Assembly: GCA_019915015.1 (NCBI GenBank)
Contig: JAHBBC010000001.1
Span: 1,302,001 to 1,366,000, forward strand
Source of the DNA: Auriscalpium vulgare
Lineage: Eukaryota > Basidiomycota > Agaricomycetes > Russulales > Auriscalpiaceae
Direction of reading: 5' to 3'
DNA: 64,000 bases
Shown here: positions 47,301 through 56,411 of the stretch, one piece after another
Layout of the letters: the number at the start of each line of letters is the position of its first letter
Numbering within the stretch: position 1 is the stretch's first letter
Made by a program: the position numbers and the translations under genes
The notes under the pieces: model-generated
Database searches by the model: none
Told to the model about the DNA's origin: nothing
What the model saw: the letters and a program-made list of their open reading frames with translations, nothing else

Positions 47301-48846
47301 TGCAGCCCTCAAGAAAGCTCGTGAAAAACTAAAGACAGGACGCGGCCTGGAGGCTATCGGAAAGACGAGATTCGCAACAATCCCGCTCTCTGCTCGCTCT
47401 GTCCATCGGTCCTCAGCTGCGATCAAGAAAGTCATCCGTGAATCGCCTAACGGACTTTATGAGGTACAATTGATGGATCGACTAGACGAAATGACTTGCT
47501 GACAACATTCGCAGGAAATTGCTGAGTATTTTCAGCCTGCACCGGATGATCACCAGACATTCAAGTTCGAGTCTGGTCTCTCCCAGTTCATCGCGGCCAC
47601 TTTGCCTGCAACAAAGGCATTAGCCTGCCTGGAGGCTCTGGAGGCGACTGCTGCCGACGTCTATATATTCTGGCATGCTGTTATTCGTGCAACAGAGGAC
47701 GCCTTTCAAAATCCTAGGCTGTATTTTGACGCTGAGGTCGCGAACGCCATCCGCGGCATCCTCAATGCGCGACATCGCCAACTCTTTCTGGATGGCAACA
47801 TAGCTAATAATGCATACCTTGCTGCAGCATATCTGAACCCTGGTTAGAGCCATTCTTTTGCTTGCATCTCGTCGCTGTCTTATGTGTGCATCAATCAGAT
47901 CTTATCACGTCGGACCTGTGGCTACCGGAAGGCGAGAAGGTGACACTCATTGGTGTTCGGCATCCATCAATTTTCGAGTCCGTTGTCCGCTTCTTAGCCA
48001 ACATCGGAGAGAAAGAGATCGTTCATGGCCATAAGAAGGCATTCTTGAAGTGGGCAAAAAAGGGAAATCATTTACAGCCCAACTTCACAGGGAAACTCTA
48101 GCCTATGCTCGACACCAGTTCCCATTCGATCATCCGCTCGACGATACGGTTCCGCAGGCGGTCCTTAAGTGGTGGAAGGGCCGTGTTGGCTCTGATAATG
48201 TGCACATCCTTCCGGTACGTGTTCGTGTCCGTATGATTCACCGAGCGCTGCCGACTGATGCTGTCATGAATAGCATCTCGCTATCAAACTGTATTCCGTC
48301 CGAGTCAACTCCATGCCCGATGAACGGACTGGCTCTACATTCACATGGCTTACTCCAAAGCATAGGAATCGGCTATCCGTGCATAACATGTCTGCAATGA
48401 CTCAAGTCCGACAGTACCACATGTCTAAGAGCAAGGTAAGCAACCTCCGTTCTTTATTGAAGTACACAGTGTTCCAACCATTCGAGCAGGTGCGCGCGCA
48501 CACTAATCAATTCCCTTCGGTCAAGTTCTACAACATCGAAAAGAAGGTATTCCCCTCTTCAGAAAACGCACCCGCACCGATGTCGGACGAAGAAGACGAC
48601 AATGACGACAATGACGTTCAAGGTGAAGACCTGGCAGAACCGTACGAACCTGCCAATGCTTTCATCAAGATGCCTCACATCAACCTGAGGTCTGCAATTT
48701 TATCTGATGTCCTCGCGGAGGAAGCTCAGCTTCCTGCACGTCGGAACCCTGCTGTCGGAGTCAGTGCAGGTCAGGCTAGGGACGAGAGCATACCAGATTC
48801 TGATGAAGAGGACAATGATTTCAGCACAGATGCCTTGTTTCAATAA
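44330..48846 (+). CDS. Ulp1-like cysteine protease fused to BED/DUF659/hATC transposase
   Basis: A single spliced gene of about 1,400 residues. Exon 1 (44330-45901, 524 codons) holds an Ulp1/SENP-like C48 protease domain with the triad in order: His304 (NHWV), Asp321 (YADSLG), then Gln358 and Cys364 (PQLDSFSC). An intron (GTAAGT...TTACAG, 45902-45963) joins it in phase 0 to exon 2. Exon 2 has a BED-like zinc motif (WRCVGGPDNPCHHTF, then H..H..C) and the DUF659-type catalytic start (LTLSYDGGTSTGRESYWTVH, REVYLMD). Later exons carry WHAVIRATEDAF and the hATC dimerisation end (LKWWKGRV, IKLYSVRVNSMPDERTGSTFTW, NRLSVHNM). An acidic tail follows. Near 48050-48090 the frame shifts: either a 41-nt intron (GTGGGC...CACAG) or loss of one A in a run explains it. 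The protease may process SUMO or ubiquitin on host or transposase; that is inference. Confidence 0.86.
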
Positions 48847-49134
48847 GCCTCCCGAGGTTTCAGTATGTATTGTACGCGTTGTTACAATGTACGCTCGAGT
48901 GCTGCGGCAGCCTTGCAAAAGCCGCGTCTGCTGACAAATCATGACACTTGTGTAGCAGGCAGCAGCGAATTCGTACAGGTCGGGGCACCTACGGCTAAGC
49001 TCTGGCAATTTGGCTATGGATACATACACTGCTAAATCTTCATCTGATGCATTGAAACCATTCCAAATCCTCGTGTGTACGCGAAAATCGAGCTGCTACT
49101 GCGTGGGAACTAAACATCACGTGACTATTTCCCT

Positions 49135-49200
49135 GGTACGGTACCGGTTTGATACCTCCCCGGCTAGGAGCGCCACCGGTACCTTACCGGGGGGATACTG
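49135..49200. repeat. right subterminal region of the hAT element, GGTACC-type repeats
   Basis: Contains GGTACGGTACCGG, GATACCTCCCCGG and CCACCGGTACC, the same words as the left end in inverted arrangement. Confidence 0.6.
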
Positions 49201-49205
49201 GCCAG

Positions 49206-49225
49206 AGGTTTTTCCCGCAACACTA
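49206..49225 (-). repeat. right terminal inverted repeat of the hAT element
   Basis: Read on the minus strand: TAGTGTTGCGGGAAAAACCT. Confidence 0.93.
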
Positions 49226-49233
49226 CCGTCGCG
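49226..49233 (+). repeat. 8-bp target-site duplication, right (CCGTCGCG)
   Basis: Identical to 43889-43896. Confidence 0.93.
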
Positions 49234-49393
49234 CGCGCGCTCCTTGAGTCCGCCAGGCAAGCGCGACGACGACCGCGCACGTGAACGCCGCGGTCCGCAA
49301 TGCCGGCCCTTCGTGCGATTAGGATCGCCCGGGCCGGTCATGTTCCGGGACTGAACTGCGCTGCGCCGACTCCTCAGGTTGAACACGACCGTC

Positions 49394-50853
49394 ATGGCCC
49401 ACGGAGGGCTCAGCGTCCTCACGCAGGAGCAAGTCAACAAGGTCGGCACTCCGTAACGAGCTTTACAACGTCACTCACTTCGCCTCAGTTTTATACAGAC
49501 GGGTGCGCACCGTCAAACGATCACGTCGTTAGTACGAGTGTGTCAACTTGAGACAACAGCTACCTCGTTGTGCCCAAGTTCCTCGCACCAGAGGACACGG
49601 ATGCGCTTCTGCTGCGATCCAAGGCGCTTTTGAGCGAATTCAACATTGATGATCACCCCCTCGTGCGTCACATTTCCTAACCTTAAACCACTTGTCATTG
49701 CTCTCATACCCCCAGTCATACCTCCAAGACATGCTCACGAAAACGTCCTCCTGGTATCTTGTAGACTAAGTTCACAACAAGCGACAAGAATCACGTTGGC
49801 GATGACTACTTCCTGAACTCGGGTGATAAGATCCGCTACTTCCTCGAGGAGGACGCTGTCGACTCGTCTGGCAAGTTGAACCGTCCCAAAGACAGGGCGG
49901 TGAATAAGATTGGTCATGGTGCGTCTCTTTCTATCCATCTTCCTCTGGAATTTAGCTGATAACCCGGCGTCAAGGTTTGCACGAGCTCGAGCCGGCGTTT
50001 CGCAAGGTCACGCTCGATAATGAGAAGCTGAGGGCGCTGGTGCGTGATCTTCAATTTCACCACGACCCAGTAGGTGCGAGCCTTTCCATCTTTGTGCAGT
50101 ATACAAGCGTCCTGACGGAGTGTTCCAGCGCTGCAGTCTATGGTCATAACCAAGCAGCCTCAGATCGGCGGCGAAGGTGCGTGCTTGTCATGCCGACACC
50201 CTGCACGTCTTCTCATGTGCTTCTTCAGTCCCTGAACACAACGACTCGTACGTTTTCCTCTCAACTTCTAATCGAAGACGTGCTCAATCGTTCTACGGTT
50301 TTCCTGGCCGTGAAGGACATTCCTTGTGAGTTACGGCTTTCCCTTCGCTCGACAGACGAGATCTTACGTGCACCCATAGTATACCAATCCACCAAGTGCG
50401 CTCGGTTTCTGGCTACCGCTCGAACGCTGCACTGCGTCCAACGGGGCGCTGTCCTTTTTACCTGGCTCGCACCGCACAACCCACGTCACCAAGCGCTTCG
50501 TACGGCTGCCTTCTGGGGGCACGGGCTTCGAGGCGCTTCCTGCCCCCGAGAGCGCCCCACCCTCCGGCGACTACGTCCTCGAGGAGTGCGAACCAGGTCC
50601 GCATACGCGTCCTCGAACAAAGACACTGACGGATACGGCATGTGTAGGCGATCTGGTCCTGATCCACGGCACAGTGCTGCACAAGTCACCGCGCAACTTG
50701 AGCGACAAGACGCGCTTCGCCTACACGTTCCATATGGTCGAGTCGCCGCCGCACGCGGTGTACGACGAGAAGAATTGGTTACAACCCACCGAAGGCATGC
50801 CTTTTTCGCGTGTCCTGGACGTTCCGAACCCGACCGTGCGTGCCCTGGCGTGA
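49394..50853 (+). CDS. phytanoyl-CoA dioxygenase-family Fe(II)/2-oxoglutarate oxygenase (PHYHD1-like)
   Basis: Nonhaem iron oxygenase of the PhyH family. The ATG at 49394 gives MAHGGLSVLTQEQVNK|FYTDG|YLVVPKFLAPEDTDALLLR. Next come DKNHVGDDYFLNSGDKIRYFLEE, NKIGHGLHELEPAF, and the catalytic part: VALQSMVITKQPQIGGEVPEHNDSTF (His-x-Asp iron ligands), GFWLPLERCTASNGALSFLPGSH, then DLVLIHGTVLHKSPRN (distal His) and KTRFAYTFHMVE (Arg for 2-oxoglutarate). It ends NPTVRALA. About nine short introns in consistent phase; about 300 residues, the usual PHYHD1 length. Substrate unknown. The hAT element ends only about 170 bp before the ATG, so its promoter was altered by the insertion. Convergent with THI6. 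Confidence 0.88.
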
Positions 50854-50998
50854 GCTGCGTGCAAGTAGCAGTAGGGTAGGGTGCACCATAGAAAGGGCTG
50901 CATGGACTGAGAATTGTATGTTGATGTTGTCTACAGATGTGTACACCAATGTAAGTTTCGTCCGAGATATATCGCGCACAGTATACATAAGCCGCTCT

Positions 50999-53042
50999 CT
51001 ACATCACGACCTCGAGCTTCGCTCTCTCCCTCACCTTCTCAGGCGTCAGCGCCGCCAGCTCATCGATCAGCGCGGGCAAGAACGTCCCCGGCCCACGCAC
51101 CGCGCCCTGCTCGACCGCGAGCTCCGCCGCGATCGTCAGCGCAAGCGTGCCCGCGGCTGCCGCGACGAGCATGTCGCCTTGCACGAGCGTACCGGACGCC
51201 TCGGGGCGCGGCGCCGCAGGCGACGCGGCGATGGATGCGGCGCCGCAGAACGTCGCGACGGTGGTGCCAAGGATGCATCCGGAGCCAGTGATGTCGGCGA
51301 GCAGCGCGTGCCCGTTGGCGAGCCGCAGCACGGTCGCGCCGTCGGAGATGTAGTCCACGGGCCCGGAGAGCGCAACGATGCAGCCTGCGCAGGTAATCAG
51401 ACTAGTGTGGGGAAAAGAAACGGGGTGCGGGGGCTCACGTTCGCGTTGCGCGAGCGCGCGCACGACGCCGGCTGCATCCTGGAAGCCGCCGACGCTGTCG
51501 ACGCCCTGCGCCTGCACCTCGTCGAGCTGCGCGAGCGCGCCGATCTCCGCCGCGTTGCCCTTGATCACCGTCGGCTGCCACCGATCCAGCAGCTCTACCA
51601 TACCCAACCGATACATATGGTCAGCCCCTCTGACTCTGTTCTCGGCGCGCAACGCAACTCACCGCCAGCGGTCTTGCGCCGGAACGCGGTTGCGCCGACG
51701 CCGACGGGGTCGAATACGACGGGCTTGCCGCGGAGGTTAGCGTGCGCACCGGCCTCGAGCATGCCCGGGAGGTCGCCGAGCGTGCCAAAGTTAACGAGCA
51801 GCCCGCCGCGCGCGTGCGCGAGCTCCGCCTGCTCGACGGCGCCCTCCGCCATGATGGGCGACGCGCCGAGCGCGAGCGTGACGTTCGCGGACTGCGTCTT
51901 CACGACATTGTTCGTGATCTGCATGGGCGGAATCAGGTTTAGGTGGGGAGCGGGGGGTGGGGAGCGGGGGGTAGGGTGTGGCTGACCTGGTGGGCGAGCG
52001 GCTTGGTGCGGCGGACGGTGGCGACGAGTGCGGCGGCGGCTTCGATAACCTTGCGACTCGTGTACGCCGATGAGGGGGAGAAGCTAGTGCGCCCGCGCGG
52101 AAGGGCCGCCCACGCGCGGATGGTCGTCGAAAGTCGTTGCGCAGCTCCAAAGGGCTCAGTGGATGCGACGATGTCCGACACAACCGCGACGCCGTCGAGC
52201 GCATGGCCCGAGGGCGTCTGCGTTCCGTGCAGTACCCTGAGAACATTCGTCGATTTGATGCCTCCTGCAGCGTTCTCAGTGTCGGTATGCAGCGCAACTG
52301 GAAACGACGCACCGATCGCGACAGACTTAACGCCCTTGCCCTCGAGCACCTCGAGCATCTCCTGCACGCCCTTCACGCCGCGCACGCGCCCCTCCTCGCT
52401 CACGTCCTTCGTGCTCGTCGCGTACACCGCGCCGAGCCCGACATAGTCTGCCCCGTCGCGTACCGCGGCGTTCACGTGCGCGGTCGTCGTCGCGGTGACA
52501 CCGAAAATGCTGCCCGGCGGGAGGAGCGCGCGCGCGACGGGCAGCGGCATGTCCGTCTGCCCGAGGTGTACGCCTGCGGCGCGCACGGCGAGCGCGATGT
52601 CGATGCGGTCGTTAATGAGCACGGGGACATTGTATTTATCACAAAGCGCGATGGTCTGGCGCGCGATCTCAAGGAACTGGGTGGAGCCTGAGGTGAGTTG
52701 TGAGAGGATGGGAGTCGAAAGATGGTACATACGTCTAGGGTTTCCGCATGCTTCTCTCGCACTTGGACGATGGTGACGCCGCCTTTGAGAGCCTGGGTTG
52801 ATATGTCAAGATCTTGGTTTGGTCATCCAAATTGCGGAAGCGTGCGTACGTCTTCCAGTGACCCGAGGTAAGTCTGCAGCAGCTCAGATGATCTGTTGAT
52901 CTGCGCAAGGAAGCCGAAGACGGACCTTGCCTGGAGGAAGGAGGTCCCTGCCCGTGACAAGATAAAGCGAATAGTCCACCTCCCTTTTCTTTCCGTCGCT
53001 CATGGGGACAGTGTGGTCGAGCAAAAAGGACGAACGCGACAT
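50999..53042 (-). CDS. THI6: bifunctional thiamine-phosphate synthase / hydroxyethylthiazole kinase
   Basis: Thiamine biosynthesis: the N-terminal half joins HMP-pyrophosphate and thiazole phosphate to thiamine phosphate; the C-terminal half phosphorylates hydroxyethylthiazole. The start is the ATG at 53042 (or 53003, MSDGKKREVD). Exon 1 gives DYSLYLVTGRDLLPPGK; intron 1 (GTCCGT...CTGCAG) joins TYLGSLED|ALKGGVTIVQVREK. TPS motifs are then VPVLINDRIDIALAVRAAGVHLGQ, GVTATT, ADYVGLGAVYATSTK and VVSDIV. The kinase half has PLAHQ|ITNNVVKTQSANVTLALGASPIM, GKPVVFDPVGVGATAFRR, PTVIKGNAAEI and ITGSGCILGT (catalytic Cys-containing anion hole). Ends KLEVVM at 50999. Exon 1 lies in the right duplication arm; the rest lies in the spacer. 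Looks intact. Confidence 0.92.
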
Positions 53043-53109
53043 GTTGCCAAAGAAATCAGATCAAAAGATCATTTGGTGACATCGTTTGAACACAAATCCA
53101 TTAGTTTCT

Positions 53110-53345
53110 AGTAGATTGACTTGTGACATCGGTAAGCTAAAGCTACTAGATCGTACTACAGTTACTAGATCGTACTACAGTCACCTTCGTCTGACCCAAC
53201 AGACATCGCGTCCGAGTCGTCACACTTGTCAGTCAAGCCTGAAACCCGCTTGTCACGTAACATTCCGTATTCACCGACTCCTCCAGCATCCGCACCGTTC
53301 CTTCAGTCACATCGATGCAATCGGGCCGCACAACCGCCCTGCCTC
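53110..53345 (-). pseudogene. LRR-gene tail fragment, right-arm copy
   Basis: Inverted counterpart of 43455-43650. It also has a short local duplication (ACTAGATCGTACTACAG twice, near 53145-53180) absent from the left arm. It lies between the S28 stop and the THI6 start. Confidence 0.7.
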
Positions 53346-53353
53346 AATTCTTC

Positions 53354-55533
53354 CTACAAGTTTGCAGGCTTCCACTCCGCCAAATATCTCGCGATCGCAG
53401 CGAGGCCCTTGTTCTGCACTGCGAGGACCGATGCATCGGCCAATCCGAACACCGTGTACAGATCGGAGCAGTGGAAGCCGCCTGCGCTCAGACCGATCGA
53501 TTGCTCCTGAGTGTCCGGGACAAAGGTAAACGGCGAGGACACAGTCGCGTACAACCAGGGATCGCCTGTATTATGATTCAAAAAGCTCAATGGATAATTC
53601 GGACAGACAGGGGAAGATTGGTGCTCACGCTGTCCGGTGCCGAGGTACAGATGCTTGGAGTGCACGTTCCATCCCTCGTATGCGACATTCGTGCGCTCTA
53701 CCTGCGGCGTGGGCGGCCGCGGGAACGCAGTAGGGAACAACTGCTGGCAAATTCGCTGCGCCCCAGAGTAGCCCAGAGTCAGCGCCAAAGTTGCAAATAC
53801 GGAATGTGGTCGCGCACCTCATCGATGGAAATATGCAACGTGCGGGACAACATCGTCGGGTGCGAAATTGGCGCGGATTCCTGGAAGAAGCCCATTTCGT
53901 TGCAGCTGCAAACCGGCACCGCAGGCGTCAGCACCGGCGTAAGCCCTTAAGGCGAGCATAGCCGAGAGAGCACCTACGTAATCCACGTCCACGAGCGCCA
54001 CCAGTTGTTGATATCTGTGCTTGTGAAGACCGTGTCGTTTGTGTTGTAGCTTCCAAAGCATGTCCTGGCAACAAGGCAAGGTCAGCCCATGTGCACATGT
54101 GACATCAGGATCCCTGAAGCCTACTCCGCATCCAAATCCCCACACACTTCGGACTGGCTTCAGCGCGAGCCGTCGTGATTCATCATGGTGGCACTCACCT
54201 TCGGCGAGATAGCCGTCTTTCCAGTATTTGGCCCACGCCGCGAGGGCGTACTCACCGCCACGACCCTTCGGGCCCGCGTTCACGCCATCTACGACCTCCA
54301 AAGCGTCGCAGAAGTCGTAGAACACTTCCACGCCAGGGCCCAGGCTTTCCCAATCATACAGATTGCTCGCCACTGCGGTGTCTCTGTGTGAGCGTGCACC
54401 CCACAAACATGGTGAGGTACTTACACGCGCCGGCGAAGTCTGTTAGGTGCACGACGTCTTCCATGCCGAAAGACGCTTTGAGCGCATCGATGGCGGTCTG
54501 GTTCTCGCCCGTCAGGATGCTGTCGAGGCGGGTGATGGCAGCCTGCACGTCCAGCGAGCAGTTCAGTGGCATGTGTTCCCGGACGGGCTCGAAGTACGCC
54601 CAGAAGTCACTGCCGCGGGGTCAGCCGGTCTGATTGGATAGGAGGCATGAATGGCTGGCGTACGTGATGCTCTCTACAACGGCGGACGAAGCGTAAGAGG
54701 CAGCAAATAAGCCCGGTTTGCTGAAGAAGTAACGGTCAGAATCACGTCTGTGCATATGGTTGGCTCTACTCACTTGACATTGGTGAATACCGTCAAAGCA
54801 CCTGCGAATCAGAATTCGTAAACCGAAGCCTTATCCTGTATGATGAGCCTGGCGTACCGGCATAGCTTCCACCAACCAGCACCCACGGCGCCTTATCCGG
54901 ACCGACCTGGTCGCCCCCAGGGAACGGCAGCTTCACATTCTTCGCGAAGTACTCCAGGTCATCGATCGCCTGCTGGATGGTGTGCAGGCGTAGACTCTCG
55001 ACACTCAGGTCCGGCAAGGGGTTCGAGAACCCGTAGAAGCGGTGCTCGAGCACTACCGTGGCGCCGTTGTGAGCTTGCGCGATTTGCCCGTTGATGGAAT
55101 CGTTCGTGAGGAAGCCCGTATATCCTGATGACGCCGGTGAGATTCAATGCGAATGAGGGGGAGCGCAGTGACATACCAAAAGATTCCGCGTCGGCTTCGC
55201 CGGGTGTTGTGAGGACGATGACGCCGCCTGCCCATCCCATCAGCATCTCCCCAGGACAGGATGCAGACATAGCGACGCACCGGGCTGGTAGAACTCCCAC
55301 GTCGAGAGGTAGCGTTGCTGGAACGTGCCCAGGCCGGGGTTGTTGTGGTCGATGAGCTGGTCGAACGTGTACAGCGTGCCGAGCGGCGGCAGCACCACGC
55401 CCGACTGCGCGTGAACGGGCGCACCATCGCGCGCGAAGAGCGGCGGTGGGACGGGGAGGGAGGGTGTCGCGCGGCGGATGAAGCACTGCGCGAGGGGCGC
55501 CGCGGCGAGGATCGCGGCCAGGAGGGGCAGCAT
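53354..55533 (-). CDS. S28 serine peptidase (prolyl carboxypeptidase/DPP7-like), copy 2
   Basis: Near-duplicate of the gene at 41252-43435 on the opposite strand. The ATG at 55533 starts the signal peptide MLPLLAAILAAAPLAQC. Same exon pattern, including the GGSYAG|AL elbow, the 10-nt microexon and GFHCSDLY. Differences from copy 1 include DFWAYFEPV (copy 1 DFWLFFEPV), RDPWLYATV (copy 1 RDTWLYSTV) and CFGSYNTND (copy 1 CLGSYNANA). The family-typical DPW around the catalytic Asp is kept here, so copy 2 is the better candidate for full activity. A TATAAA-type box (55578-55584) sits about 45 bases upstream, as in copy 1. Tandem with THI6 on the same strand, with the LRR fragment between. Confidence 0.87.
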
Positions 55534-55905
55534 CACTGCGGACTAACTGGCAGCTAGTCTCGCACCTCGCTGCTCTCTTTATATCACCATCCGTGAAGTG
55601 GTTGCACATCGGGGTGAATACCAGGAACTCCCTGGTGAGAGTCGAAGGGCGCGGTAGCATGTGCCATGCACTGTCCCTAGGTAATTCTTTAAATTTTGGT
55701 GGCATCGAGGTGAACAAGCCGCCTCAAAGCCGCCGCCTTCTTCAGATTCGGGCTCCACCGCCCTTCCAGAGCAAGGGCTAGGTATTGACTTGGTATTGAC
55801 TGAAGATTTCGGGAGTCCCTTGAAGGCCGAGCAGTGGTACGATAACCTAGTACGACGCCGAGCGAGGGGAATGTGACAAAATGTTTTGTACCCGGGAACC
55901 CGACA

Positions 55906-56140
55906 AAGTTACAAACGGGTCTTCCCGAAAACTTGTGGCGCTTACAAGTGTTTATCTTACAGTAAAGCTCTCACGGTTACGACTTGCCCGGAATATATTC
56001 AAAACATTTATGGGGATTGATCACCACAACATGTTGACATCAATCTCACGCGGATGTTGTAGTTTGGATACTAGGCATACATGCGCACAGTCAGAGGCAT
56101 GGTTGATTGGGTGGAAACGGCAATAGGCCTAGGGTTTGGT
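55906..56140. other. short intergenic stretch outside the right arm
   Basis: Shows at most weak matches to the left side of the left arm; AT-richer than average. No gene seen. Confidence 0.35.
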
Positions 56141-56295
56141 TCTCCTGCAGCGTTCTGAGTCAGTGTGGATATGCAGCCCAACTGGAAACGACACACCGAT
56201 CGCGACAGACTTGACACCCGTGCCCTCGAGTACCTCGAACATCTCCTGCACGCCCTTCACGCTGCGCACGCGCCCCTTCTCGCTCACGTCCTTTC
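56141..56295 (-). pseudogene. THI6 internal fragment (second scrap)
   Basis: Matches 52261-52411 in the same orientation. On the minus strand it encodes GRVRSVKGVQEMFEVLEGTGVKS..., equivalent to GRVRGVKGVQEMLEVLEGKGVKS in THI6. The frame is lost after HTD. It is only about 155 bp and cannot be functional. Confidence 0.8.
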
Positions 56296-56411
56296 TCGCC
56301 CAGTGAGTCATTCCCCGCATCCTCTAGACTGTCTACGATCTAGTACTACTGCCCGGCCTCAGAGCACCTCGTTCTCGACAATGCATCAACTAACCAGGAA
56401 AACTTCAAGCT

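Larger units (their letters stand above)
43897..49225 (+). mobile_element. complete hAT DNA transposon carrying an Ulp1-transposase fusion gene (5,329 bp)
   Basis: Ends are defined by terminal inverted repeats TAGYGTTGCGGGAAAAACCT (20 bp, one mismatch) and by a perfect 8-bp target duplication CCGTCGCG outside both ends. Subterminal zones at both ends carry repeated GGTACCGGT/TACCGG words. One gene on the plus strand fills the interior. TIR start (TAG..G), 8-bp duplication and DUF659/hATC transposase all place it in the hAT superfamily. Identical target duplications and well-preserved ends suggest recent insertion. It sits at the inner edge of the left duplication arm. Confidence 0.95.
52877..55905 (-). 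repeat. large inverted duplication, right arm (about 3.0 kb)
   Basis: Reverse complement of 40845-43878. The inner edge falls inside THI6 intron 1, the outer edge about 370 bp beyond the S28 start. Because THI6 continues normally past the inner edge here, this arm is likely the source and the left arm the copy. Confidence 0.85.
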
